Source of the DNA: Prevotella sp.
GTDB taxonomy: Bacteria; Bacteroidota; Bacteroidia; Bacteroidales; Dysgonomonadaceae
DNA length: 8,436 bases
Direction: 5' to 3'
Assembly: GCA_031263965.1 (NCBI GenBank)
Contig: JAISES010000306.1
Coordinates: 1-8,436, forward strand
Shown here: positions 1 to 7,710 of the stretch, one piece after another
Position numbering within the stretch: the first letter of the stretch is position 1
Layout: every line of letters begins with the position of its first letter
The notes under the pieces: generated by a model
Seen by the model: only the letters and a program-made list of their open reading frames with translations
What the model was told of the DNA's origin: nothing
Database searches by the model: none
Position numbers and translations under genes: made by a program

Positions 1-2
1 AC

Positions 3-272
3 AGGGGAGGAGAGATAGAGATCAACACAAACGACAGGGTCGGTATAATCAGATTAAGCGTTTCGAATTCAAATGTATATGTCGAACTTGATGCTTACGG
101 AGGTGGAGGAACATACACAGGATCGCAGGTCGAAGTTTTTCTGAAAGCGGTAGTCGAAGTAGTCAGGCGTAATGGTTATGCGACCATATATGTAGATGGG
201 AACGATGCTGGTAGATATGCACGGTTCGATCTTAATTTCTATATTGATATAGATGCCTATGTTAGCTACTAA
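3..272 (+). CDS. C-terminal end of an unrecognised protein (5' end outside window)
   Basis: An open frame runs from the window edge to a TAA at 270-272 and gives 89 residues. I do not recognise the family. The visible part alternates short hydrophobic and polar residues, as in a beta-rich fold. It has a glycine run in AYGGGGTYTG, then VEVFLKAVVEVVRRNGYATIYVD, and a terminal DLNFYIDIDAYVSY. No catalytic motif, signal peptide or membrane segment is visible, but the N-terminus is missing. The frame is supported by its lack of stops over the whole visible length, while the frame of the next gene has many stops here (for example TAG at 16, 193 and 250). It overlaps the downstream nuclease-helicase start by 20 nt, which suggests one transcript and coupled translation. 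A role as accessory partner of that enzyme is inference only. Confidence 0.55.
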   Translation, partial: RGGEIEINTNDRVGIIRLSVSNSNVYVELDAYGGGGTYTGSQVEVFLKAVVEVVRRNGYATIYVDGNDAGRYARFDLNFYIDIDAYVSY

Positions 273-3200
273 CATAGACGAAATGCAAGAAACAGACCGG
301 TCTGCATTATCCCTCAGAAATAAATATATTCAGCTTAAGCGGATACTCGAAAGAAGCTGTAAAGATGTCACTACAGGTGAGTCTTTACAGTTTCCTTCTT
401 TATTTTCGCGCCTTGTTTTTATCTCTCAAAAATACAAACTGCCCCAATTATTAGAATGGCGTTTGCAAAATATACGGATAAAGACAAACTTCCTGCTTCG
501 TAACGAAAACAACTTAATTTCTCCATATCAGTACCGGCAAGCAAAAGAAACTTTAGAAGCCTTTCTATTATTTCTGCAAGATGGAACATGCGAACTCCTA
601 ACCGAAGAAGAGAAAACCTCACCTGTCGAAATACCATTAGACAGGATACGTGTTCAGGTGGTAGAATTAAACAAGGAAAAAGAAATCATTGTTTGCCAAT
701 CGGATATTTCGCCCGAGAACATACTGAACGTGAAGTATAACGTTTCGACTGTCAATGATATTTTCAATGAAACAATAGAACGATTGTGGATAGGAGCACA
801 ACTTAATCTGATAGATGTAAAGATTGATGAAAAAGGCTGCTGCATTCCGAAAATAATTGTCCTTGAACCGGATTATCTGATCGATGCCTCGGCTATGGCT
901 GAATGTTTTCAATCCTATAGCAGTTCTTATCTTCATTATTTCCGCAGGAAGTTTGAACCAACGGCTAATACACATTATATATTGCTCGGTAATCTGGCTA
1001 ACTTCTTTTTGGATGAGCTTATTTATGCAGGGGACGCTGCTAAGCTGACCTTTGAAGAATCGTTCCGGAAGTCGTTCCGGCTAATGCCTTTCGAATATTC
1101 ATCCTGCCCCGAAATACAGGATAACATTGCGTTTCGCAACTTTATGGCAAAAGCCCGCAAACAATTTGAGAATATCAGGCGGGTTGTTCTAAACGATATG
1201 CCGGCAAACGGATTCAATATATCAGATTGTATTTTAGAACCTTCCTTCTTTTGCGAAAAGTATGGCTTTCAGGGACGGTTAGACTTACTTCAACTATCCA
1301 ACGGCAAAACAGGTATAGACCGCATAATAGAATTGAAATCGGGGAAACCTCCTTATCCACGGGAAGATATAACGAAGATAGCACCCAATCATGAAACCCA
1401 GACAGTTATCTATCGCCTGATGGTTCAATCGGTGTTCAACAAGGATACACGGCATATTTATCCGACTATTTTATATTCTTCGGCTGACAATCCGGGCGGG
1501 AATCTACGTTTTGCTGCTGCTTACCGCCGGTTAGAAAAAGAAATAATTAACGCGCGCAATCTGATTATTGCTACAGAACACGATTTATACGCGGGCGATG
1601 TAGCCTCTGTTGAACAAATATTCCGGAAATTATTTGACTTGGATAACTACGGACAAGTTCCTCCGTTTTTTTCTGATAAGATAAATGAATTAAGGAAGAT
1701 ATTAGATAAAGCAACGGAATTGGAAAAAGCATATTTCTTCCGGTATGTGAGCTTTATTACCCGCGAACTATATTTGCAAAAAACAGGCGATGAAGGGTAC
1801 GATTCTGCAATAAGTATTTCCTCTTTATGGAATACGGCATTTGAGGAGCGAAAAGATTCTTTAGAATTAATTGCCAATCTGGAGATAGAGAATATAGACG
1901 ATAGCGGACGGGATATGACAATTCGTTTTCATCGCGATGATTCGGGCGATAGTGTCAATTTTCGAGAAGGAGAAATATGCATTTTATATCCGAAGCAAAA
2001 CGACGACGATTCAATATTGACTAACCAGATACTGAAAGGAACAGTCGTAGAAATATCTGCGGCGCACGTTCTACTGAGATTCCGCTACAAACAAAAGAAT
2101 CACAGTATTTTCAATCGTTACCGCTACTGGATAGTAGAGCACGATAAGCTCGATCACACTTACAATGCCATGTTTAAAAGCTTGTTTGCTTTTCTGGCCG
2201 CCCCTACAGGTAAAAAAGAATTACTATTAGGTTTAAAAGAACCCGTTTCGACTGTCGATCAGACTACTGTAAAAGGTTTATCTAAAGAGGATAAACAAAA
2301 AAACGTTATAAAGAAAGCTCTTGCTGCCGAAAACTATTTCCTCATCGTAGGCCCTCCCGGAACGGGAAAAACTTCCATATTTGCCCGTCAGTTAATAGAG
2401 CGGTTTTATGCAGATGAGAACATCAATATTCTTGTCATGGCATATACAAACCGTGCAGTCGATGAGCTTTGCGCGTCTATTTCCCAAGCTTTTTGTGAAG
2501 ATGAAACTACTTGCGGAAAATATATCCGCATTGGCTCGGAGCTTTCGTGCGGAGAGGCGTATCGCCATCGCCTGCTACAAAATATATCGCATAACGCCAA
2601 CAGCAGAAAAGACCTTTTAGAGGCAATCGGCTCTACACGCATTTTTGTTGGTACGCTCGCATCCATAACAGGTAAACCGGAATTATTCGGCCTGAAAAAA
2701 TTTGATGTCGCTATCATAGATGAAGCATCTCAAATCTTGGAGCCGCAAATTATCGGATTATTGCCCTTGTTCGGTAAGTTTATTATGATCGGCGACCATA
2801 AACAGCTATCTACAATAACCTTACAAAACGAAAACAAATCGAAGGTATCGGAAGAAAAGCTTAATGCGATAGAACTTTACGATTGCCGAGAATCTCTATT
2901 CGAACGGTTGTTCCGCATCGCAAGTAAAAAAGAATGGATCCATGCTTACGACACATTAACGTATCACGGACGCATGCACGAAGATATAGCTATGCTTGTA
3001 AACGCTCCGTTCTATGGTAATATGTTGAAAGTTGCCACAGACAGGCAAAGCACGCCTCTGAGATATGAATCCTTCGATGATTCCGATAAATTCCAATCGC
3101 TGATAGCTGCCAGGCGGGTCGCTTTTATCCCTGTACGAACCATTGACAATTCTAATTTATCGAACAAGGTTAATTCGGCGGAAGCAGGTATTGTTGTATC

Positions 3201-3597
3201 CCTATCCAAGGCTTTATTTGATTTGCACAAAAGAAACGGAATAAACTTCGACACAAGCAGGACTCTCGGTATTATAACCCCTTACCGTAACCAGATCGCA
3301 TTAATAAGACACAAACTGGAGGAAATGAACATTCCTGAATTTAAAAATATAATGGTAGATACTGTTGAGCGTTATCAGGGAAGCCAGCGCGACGTTATTA
3401 TTTTATCTTTTTGTTTCAACAGACCTTATCAATTAGGATACTTCAGCAATATGAACCAGGAAGGCACTGTGGATCGCAAATTGAACGTTGCCCTAACGCG
3501 TGCCAGAGAACAATTGTTTTTAGTAGGAAATGATCATATTCTAAATTTAAATCCAATCTACAAGGAGGTTCTCAGGAAAGCAAATCATGATTTTTAG
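253..3597 (+). CDS. Dna2-like fusion of PD-(D/E)XK nuclease and SF1B helicase
   Basis: This 1114-residue protein probably cuts and unwinds DNA with ATP. Residues 1-210 match nothing I know. A RecB/Dna2-type nuclease follows at about 210-400: G246-x3-N250 (motif I), G341-R-x-D344, E360-L-K362 (the DxEXK core) and Q383-x3-Y387. A beta-barrel-like stretch at about 540-630 resembles domain 1B of Upf1/Dna2 helicases. The SF1B helicase shows GPPGTGKT (700-707, Walker A), DEASQ (823-827, motif II), GDHKQL (847-852, motif III), YHGRMH (904-909, motif IV), ITPYRNQ (1008-1014), ERYQGSQRD (1039-1047, motif V) and LNVALTRAR (1077-1085, motif VI). All key ATPase residues are present. Two things differ from classical Dna2/Cas4: motif I has Asn where His is usual, and the cysteines that hold the Fe-S cluster after the nuclease are absent. 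An in-frame TAG lies just before the ATG at 253, so only 253, 259 or 283 can start the protein. No Shine-Dalgarno is seen. Role (repair or defence) is open. Confidence 0.92.
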   Translation: MPMLATNIDEMQETDRSALSLRNKYIQLKRILERSCKDVTTGESLQFPSLFSRLVFISQKYKLPQLLEWRLQNIRIKTNFLLRNENNLISPYQYRQAKETLEAFLLFLQDGTCELLTEEEKTSPVEIPLDRIRVQVVELNKEKEIIVCQSDISPENILNVKYNVSTVNDIFNETIERLWIGAQLNLIDVKIDEKGCCIPKIIVLEPDYLIDASAMAECFQSYSSSYLHYFRRKFEPTANTHYILLGNLANFFLDELIYAGDAAKLTFEESFRKSFRLMPFEYSSCPEIQDNIAFRNFMAKARKQFENIRRVVLNDMPANGFNISDCILEPSFFCEKYGFQGRLDLLQLSNGKTGIDRIIELKSGKPPYPREDITKIAPNHETQTVIYRLMVQSVFNKDTRHIYPTILYSSADNPGGNLRFAAAYRRLEKEIINARNLIIATEHDLYAGDVASVEQIFRKLFDLDNYGQVPPFFSDKINELRKILDKATELEKAYFFRYVSFITRELYLQKTGDEGYDSAISISSLWNTAFEERKDSLELIANLEIENIDDSGRDMTIRFHRDDSGDSVNFREGEICILYPKQNDDDSILTNQILKGTVVEISAAHVLLRFRYKQKNHSIFNRYRYWIVEHDKLDHTYNAMFKSLFAFLAAPTGKKELLLGLKEPVSTVDQTTVKGLSKEDKQKNVIKKALAAENYFLIVGPPGTGKTSIFARQLIERFYADENINILVMAYTNRAVDELCASISQAFCEDETTCGKYIRIGSELSCGEAYRHRLLQNISHNANSRKDLLEAIGSTRIFVGTLASITGKPELFGLKKFDVAIIDEASQILEPQIIGLLPLFGKFIMIGDHKQLSTITLQNENKSKVSEEKLNAIELYDCRESLFERLFRIASKKEWIHAYDTLTYHGRMHEDIAMLVNAPFYGNMLKVATDRQSTPLRYESFDDSDKFQSLIAARRVAFIPVRTIDNSNLSNKVNSAEAGIVVSLSKALFDLHKRNGINFDTSRTLGIITPYRNQIALIRHKLEEMNIPEFKNIMVDTVERYQGSQRDVIILSFCFNRPYQLGYFSNMNQEGTVDRKLNVALTRAREQLFLVGNDHILNLNPIYKEVLRKANHDF

Positions 3598-3633
3598 AAA
3601 AATATTTTTCGATAAAATTCAAACAGTTTCTAA

Positions 3634-3816
3634 GTAACTGTTAGGAATTTTACAATAAATTATTTTATGGACTATTTTTCGTGTTCTTTTAGGTTCTTTT
3701 CCGCGTCTTTTTGGGATTGTTACCTTATAATAGCCCGCTATTATGCAGGTAACAATCCCAAAAATCCATCAAAAAATAACTCTAAAAGTGTCTACGAAAA
3801 AATTCCTAACAGTTAC
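3634..3816. mobile_element. MITE-like palindromic element, 183 bp, no ORF
   Basis: The ends are perfect 18-bp inverted repeats, GTAACTGTTAGGAATTTT at 3634-3651 and its reverse complement at 3799-3816. TAA directly flanks both ends (3631-3633 and 3817-3819), which fits a 3-bp target duplication of the TNA kind known for some IS5-family elements. Inside the termini the arms stay partly complementary (a TTTTTCGT...CTTTTAG block around 3676-3697 pairs with one around 3779-3797), and the centre is a long hairpin. The left arm carries roughly 22 extra AT-rich bases. There is no coding capacity, so movement would need a transposase from a full-length relative elsewhere. It sits between the nuclease-helicase stop and the shared terminator, a typical harmless landing site. 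It could instead be a fixed repeat of the genome, such as a large REP-like palindrome. Confidence 0.65.
3708..3764. repeat. Central 26-bp-stem hairpin inside the MITE-like element
   Basis: A perfect 18-bp stem joins 3708-3725 (TTTTTGGGATTGTTACCT) to 3747-3764. After a small bulge (T3726 against G3745-C3746) a further 8-bp stem joins ATAATAGC (3727-3734) to GCTATTAT (3737-3744), with only CC between them. If transcribed on either strand it would form a very stable RNA hairpin. The T-run precedes the stem and the A-run follows it on both strands, so this is not a rho-independent terminator. Confidence 0.85.
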
Positions 3817-3842
3817 TAAGTAATAAATCTTATAAATAAAAG

Positions 3843-3878
3843 AAAGCGGGTGTTATTGAAAGACTACACCCGCTTTTT
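3843..3878. terminator. Bidirectional rho-independent terminator
   Basis: A perfect 11-bp stem, AAAGCGGGTGT (3843-3853) with ACACCCGCTTT (3866-3876), encloses a 12-nt loop. It is followed by a T-run (3874-3878) on the + strand and by the T-rich TTTCTTTTATTTAT on the - strand. It lies between two converging genes, the nuclease-helicase on + and the secreted Tyr/Arg-rich protein on -, and can serve both. The MITE-like element lies upstream of it on the + side, so it would be part of the nuclease-helicase 3' untranslated region. Confidence 0.85.
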
Positions 3879-3922
3879 CCAGTACTGCTAAAAAAAACCT
3901 AAAACCTATTCACCTAAATTAT

Positions 3923-4660
3923 TTATCTCCTGTTTCTTTCACTTGATGCTAAACGGTAGCTACCGTTGGACGATGATCGTGTCGATTTAGTATCCTTATT
4001 CTGTGGCCTTACCGAGGGACGATTGCTTTCTTTATTCCTGTCAGGGCGGCTGTCGTCCTTGCGGTTATTATCATATTTTTTATCATTGCCTCTATTCCTG
4101 TCCGAATTGTTGTTTCCGTAGTTATTGTCACGGTTCGGGCGAACAGCATTACCATTGTAACGATTATCCCTGCGGTCGTAATTATAATTCTTATAATCAT
4201 ATTTATAATCGCGTTGAGATTTGCTCTTTGAGAACCATACTACCTTATTGCGGCGGCTGTCGTGATACCGGTTATCGCGGCTGTCGCGTATAACTACCTG
4301 ATTGCGGTATCCTCTGTAACGGGCATAGTCCCTGTAGTGACTGCGATGGTATCGCCAAGGATCACTCATATTCAATACCACCTTATACATTCCATACAAA
4401 TCGTAGTAGCGATAAGCATATGGAAGATAGCGAGCCGAGATCCAGCGCCCGCGATCGAAATAGTAAAACAACGACATATTTACATCGTAGTAGCAGTCAA
4501 TGTCGGGAAGGTAATAATAGCTCGCATAGTCATATCCCACCGGGCCCCATGCCGGTTGGCGGCCTATATTGATGTTGATGCTTATATTCTGAGCTTCTAC
4601 CGGATTATTAAAAGATGCTATTCCTATTAATAATGCAAATGCAACGATAAACTTTTTCAT
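3923..4660 (-). CDS. Secreted Tyr/Arg-rich Bacteroidota protein with disordered basic tail
   Basis: This 245-residue protein has a clear Sec signal peptide: KK at 2-3, a hydrophobic core at 4-17 and a signal peptidase I site V-E-A23|Q24. There is no lipobox cysteine. The mature N-terminal part (about 26-120) is rich in aromatic residues and contains INIGRQPAWGPVGYD (30-44), YYYLPDID (48-55), GRW (71-73) and YYDLYGMYKVVLN (85-97). I recall this pattern from uncharacterised Bacteroidota proteins. From about 120 to the end it is low-complexity, full of Arg, Asn, Asp, Lys, Tyr and Ser, strongly hydrophilic and probably unfolded. The likely location is the periplasm or cell surface. The basic tail could bind an anionic polymer such as nucleic acid, lipopolysaccharide or peptidoglycan, but that is a guess. 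It appears to be its own transcription unit: the glgP terminator lies upstream and a shared terminator downstream. I found no convincing promoter. Function unknown. Confidence 0.85.
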   Translation of the reverse strand: MKKFIVAFALLIGIASFNNPVEAQNISININIGRQPAWGPVGYDYASYYYLPDIDCYYDVNMSLFYYFDRGRWISARYLPYAYRYYDLYGMYKVVLNMSDPWRYHRSHYRDYARYRGYRNQVVIRDSRDNRYHDSRRNKVVWFSKSKSQRDYKYDYKNYNYDRRDNRYNGNAVRPNRDNNYGNNNSDRNRGNDKKYDNNRKDDSRPDRNKESNRPSVRPQNKDTKSTRSSSNGSYRLASSERNRR

Positions 4661-4883
4661 AACGATTCTGTATTAAAAAGGTGAATACTTTTTATTTTCA
4701 TCTCTTTGTACTTTTGATATGATTCTTTCCAAAAAGATTAATCACAATCCATCTCTTTAAATTTTATTAACAACACAGAAGGGTTGCGTAAATCATAACA
4801 CGCTAATAATAAAGTGTTTATCAATAATAAGCAAAGATTTTTTTAATATCTCGTCCATTCGGATTTAGCTGCAATCCTGATAG

Positions 4884-4919
4884 AAAAAGGCAGAATAATA
4901 CAGATTATTCCGCCTTTTT
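4884..4919 (-). terminator. Rho-independent terminator of glgP
   Basis: It lies 20 bp past the glgP stop. The arms 4904-4919 and 4884-4899 form a 16-bp stem with a 4-nt loop, A-run on one side and T-run on the other. The single mismatch reads as a G-U wobble in RNA made from the - strand but as an A-C mismatch in + strand RNA, so the hairpin is built for the glgP direction. The rest of the 279-bp gap 4661-4939 is AT-rich and shows no gene. Confidence 0.85.
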
Positions 4920-4939
4920 ATTATGATCCTGACATTGGA

Positions 4940-7525
4940 TTAGATCCAACGTACATAAGCAAAGTCCATCCGGTGTGCCATATCCGGATGTTTAGGGAAC
5001 ACACGATAAGCAAAATTACACAGCCCCGGGATCTTCGCTACGGTCTTCAATTCGAAATAAACCTTCGAACCTTCTGTTTTAACCTGCTCGAACTCTGTAG
5101 AAGAGATAAATTTATTCACTTGCAGTTCGGCATCGTACTCAACAATTACACAGTCTACGCCCAGGCCGCCGGCTATATCTTTTTTGTCGATAACGAGTTC
5201 TATTTCTATCTTCTCGCCTTCAACAATGTGAGCATTTGCCAATTGCGATCCGTCAGCAATATTCTGTCCGTTAAAAGTAAAGCGGTCTACAGTAAACTTA
5301 TCCCATTTGGCTGCTGTATCCTCTTTCCATGCTGCCAGTTCTTTGGCTTTAGCATAATTATTTGCAGTCACCAGTTTTGAACGTTTGGCTTCCAGGCTAT
5401 AGAAATTCTTAATGTAATCGTCTATCATTCGCTTGGTAGTATATTCCGGTGCGATATTAGCTATCGAGTTCTTGACATACTGTATCCACTCAGGGGAATA
5501 TCCCTTCGAGTTGCGGGCATAATAAAGAGGAAGTATATCGTTTTCGAATGTAGAGTATATTTCCATCGCATCCAGTTGATCCTGATACGCCTGGTTTGTA
5601 TAAGTACGCTTATCGGTCAGTGCCCAGCCTGCATCTTTACGATAGCCTTCGTACCACCATCCGTCGAGAACCGAAAAGTTCAATACACCGTTCATTACGG
5701 CCTTTTCGCCCGATGTTCCCGAAGCCTCAAGCGGACGGGTAGGTGTATTCAGCCAGATGTCTACTCCCGAAATCAGACGTTTAGCCAGACGCATATCGTA
5801 GTTTTCAAGGAAGATGATCTTTCCGAGGAATTCAGGACGACGCGAGATTTCAACAATTTGCCTGATCAATCCTTGTCCGGCTCCATCGGCAGGGTGAGCC
5901 TTACCTGTGTAAAGGAACTGTACCGGATATTTCTCGTTGTTCACCAGTTTAGCCAGACGGTCGAGGTCGGAAAACAATAAGTGAGCGCGCTTATATGTGG
6001 CAAAACGGCGGCCAAACCCTACAAGCAATGCGTCGGGGTTGATCCGGTCTACTACAGACATGATAGCCGACGGCGCTTTCTGGTTTTTGATCCAGCCCTC
6101 TTTCATTTGTTCGCGAACGTAATTTATCAGACGTTTCTTCATCGCCATGCGAAGTTTCCATATCTGTTCGTCCGGAACGCTGTGTATCTTAGACCATATA
6201 TCGTGATTCGACTGATCGTCGTAGAAACTCTTGTCGAATGTTTTTTCGTACAATTCTTTCATTTCCTTGGCTGTCCATGTCGGTAAATGCACACCGTTTG
6301 TAACATGTCCTACATGCAGTTCTTCGTGGAAATAACCCGGCCATACCGGTTGGAACATTTTACGCGATACTATTCCGTGCAGATAGCTCACCCCATTAGC
6401 CTCGAGGCAAGTGTTCAGTGCAAATACGCTCATACTGAACTTCTCGTTACTACCCGGGTGCTCACGTCCCATATCGACAAAGTCTTGCCACGAAATTCCC
6501 AAACGGGCGGGATAGTTGCCCATGTACTTGCCTAACAGTCCTTCGTCGAAATAGTCGTGTCCCGCAGGAACCGGAGTATGCACAGTATACAAACCGGATG
6601 CGCGCACTACTTCGAGCGCCTGATTGAATGTGAGCCCTTCACCTTCTATAAGGTCAAGTAAACGCTGTACATTGATTAGCGCGGCATGACCCTCGTTGCA
6701 GTGATATATTTCTTTTTTAATACCTAATTTGTTAAGCAACAAGATACCGCCGATGCCGAGCAGATACTCTTGTTTCAAACGGTTTTCCCAGTCTCCGCCA
6801 TATAGCTGATGCGTAATGGGGCGATCCCATTCGCTATTCAGTTCCATATCGGTATCGAGTAAATATAAGCTTATACGGCCTACATTTACTTTCCATATGT
6901 TTGCATATATATCGCGGTCGTGGAAAGGAACAGCCAGAATCATCTGGTTTCCGTCCTCATTCAGTACCGGTTCGATAGGCAGTTCGTTGAAATTCTGGGA
7001 CTCATAGTTCGCCACTTGCTGTCCGTCGGGAGAGATAGATTGTGTAAAGTATCCATAACGGTACAGGAAACCTACTCCCGCAAGATCGACGTAGCTGTCG
7101 CTGGCTTCTTTCAGATAATCGCCTGCCAAAACGCCCAAACCTCCGGAATATATCTTCAGGACAGAGGTAAAACCATATTCCATACTGAAGTATGCGACTG
7201 ATGGTTTTGCCGTATCGTATTTTTTAGACATATATGACTCGAAATTCTTAACAACGCTTTTTACCTTACTAAGCAAATCTGCATCTTTAAGAATCTCTTC
7301 TATTCTTTCGTAAGAGAGTTTTTTTAAAAGAATAACAGGATTATGCGCAGATTGGCTCCACAACCGGGAATCTAATGCTGCAAAAAGGTCCATTGCTTCA
7401 TTGTTCCATACCCACCACAAGTTACGTGATAGTTTTTCCAATGGCAACAGCTCCTTCGGTAGATTAACTTGCGTATATGTACTTCTCCAACTTGGAGTGT
7501 TCGAATTACTCGCTTTGATTCTCAT
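4940..7525 (-). CDS. glgP: Alpha-glucan (glycogen) phosphorylase, DUF3417 type
   Basis: The enzyme releases glucose 1-phosphate from the non-reducing ends of glycogen or maltodextrins, using phosphate and pyridoxal 5'-phosphate (PLP), in the cytoplasm. The 861 residues fit the DUF3417-bearing branch. Residues about 20-100 are the DUF3417 region ([10 protein letters not shown] at 32-41). The GT35 core shows AYFSMEYG (111-118), [11 protein letters not shown] (126-136), [17 protein letters not shown] (241-257), YHCNEGHAA (274-282), [11 protein letters not shown] (314-324), GVHLPTW (411-417), [12 protein letters not shown] (503-514) and [14 protein letters not shown] (600-613), in which K608 is the expected PLP lysine. 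After about residue 730 comes a beta-rich C-terminal extension (FTFNGQ... to FAYVRWI). The gene is intact. The ATG at 7525 is preceded by an AT-rich leader without Shine-Dalgarno, and DUF3417 begins soon after it, so the start is sound. It lies 164 bp downstream of the glycogen synthase gene on the same strand. Confidence 0.97.
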   Translation of the reverse strand: MRIKASNSNTPSWRSTYTQVNLPKELLPLEKLSRNLWWVWNNEAMDLFAALDSRLWSQSAHNPVILLKKLSYERIEEILKDADLLSKVKSVVKNFESYMSKKYDTAKPSVAYFSMEYGFTSVLKIYSGGLGVLAGDYLKEASDSYVDLAGVGFLYRYGYFTQSISPDGQQVANYESQNFNELPIEPVLNEDGNQMILAVPFHDRDIYANIWKVNVGRISLYLLDTDMELNSEWDRPITHQLYGGDWENRLKQEYLLGIGGILLLNKLGIKKEIYHCNEGHAALINVQRLLDLIEGEGLTFNQALEVVRASGLYTVHTPVPAGHDYFDEGLLGKYMGNYPARLGISWQDFVDMGREHPGSNEKFSMSVFALNTCLEANGVSYLHGIVSRKMFQPVWPGYFHEELHVGHVTNGVHLPTWTAKEMKELYEKTFDKSFYDDQSNHDIWSKIHSVPDEQIWKLRMAMKKRLINYVREQMKEGWIKNQKAPSAIMSVVDRINPDALLVGFGRRFATYKRAHLLFSDLDRLAKLVNNEKYPVQFLYTGKAHPADGAGQGLIRQIVEISRRPEFLGKIIFLENYDMRLAKRLISGVDIWLNTPTRPLEASGTSGEKAVMNGVLNFSVLDGWWYEGYRKDAGWALTDKRTYTNQAYQDQLDAMEIYSTFENDILPLYYARNSKGYSPEWIQYVKNSIANIAPEYTTKRMIDDYIKNFYSLEAKRSKLVTANNYAKAKELAAWKEDTAAKWDKFTVDRFTFNGQNIADGSQLANAHIVEGEKIEIELVIDKKDIAGGLGVDCVIVEYDAELQVNKFISSTEFEQVKTEGSKVYFELKTVAKIPGLCNFAYRVFPKHPDMAHRMDFAYVRWI

Positions 7526-7570
7526 AATTTTATTTTTATTCTATAATAGACTAGTCTTGAATGTAGGCTG

Positions 7571-7578
7571 CAAATATA
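7571..7578 (-). promoter_or_regulatory. Candidate Bacteroidota-type -7 element for glgP
   Basis: Read on the - strand the bases are TATATTTG, a full match to the Bacteroides -7 consensus TAnnTTTG. It is 45 bp from the glgP ATG, giving a short leader of about 38-40 nt. At the expected distance upstream there is no good TTTG -33 box (the sequence is AAAGAAAC-like), so the promoter may be weak or need an activator. If real, glgP can be expressed separately from the upstream synthase. Confidence 0.45.
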
Positions 7579-7640
7579 ACTAATTTAAAGGTTTCTTTAT
7601 CTGTATTTTGTAAAATAGATTACCGCAACAAATGCAAACG

Positions 7641-7710
7641 ATTGCAAGTTACGAGTTAAAAGTTGTAGGTTTTAAGCACTTACTACTTACTACTTACTAC
7701 TTACTACATT
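7641..7710. repeat. Heptamer tract: four perfect CTTACTA units plus degenerate period-7 units
   Basis: Four exact tandem copies of CTTACTA occupy 7679-7706. To their left the period of 7 continues in degenerate form: ATTGCAA, GTTACGA, GTTAAAA, GTTGTAG, GTTTTAA, GCACTTA, then the CTACTTA units, ten units over 70 bp. The right end overlaps the last codons and the stop (7690-7692) of the glycogen synthase gene. On the - strand the unit reads TAGTAAG, which contains TAG and TAA and closes all three frames after a few copies. Copy-number change by slippage is therefore expected to leave the protein almost unchanged. Confidence 0.85.

Noticed and set aside
3597..3610. 14-bp palindrome GAAAAATATTTTTC at the nuclease-helicase stop
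   Set aside because: It is almost wholly A and T in an AT-rich stretch. Such palindromes arise by chance and the stem is too weak for a terminator.
3708..3764. Central hairpin as a transcription terminator
   Set aside because: On either strand the T-run is 5' of the stem and the A-run 3', the opposite of a rho-independent terminator. It fits better as the core of the mobile-like palindrome.
4003..4630. Open frames on the + strand (4003-4293 and 4262-4630) opposite the secreted protein
   Set aside because: They are shadows of the low-complexity, Tyr/Arg/Asn-rich gene on the - strand. Their products are Cys/Tyr or Ile/Val-rich nonsense, while the - strand frame has a signal peptide and a known sequence pattern.
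4709..4716. TACTTTTG on the + strand as a promoter -7 element
   Set aside because: It matches TAnnTTTG, but there is no TTTG box upstream and no + strand gene follows it.
4973..7201. Several + strand open frames of 60-135 codons opposite glgP
   Set aside because: The - strand encodes an intact glucan phosphorylase with all motifs. The + strand products show no recognisable family.
7679..7706. Heptamer array as a CRISPR
   Set aside because: The units are 7 nt with no spacers and no cas genes are present; it is a simple tandem repeat.
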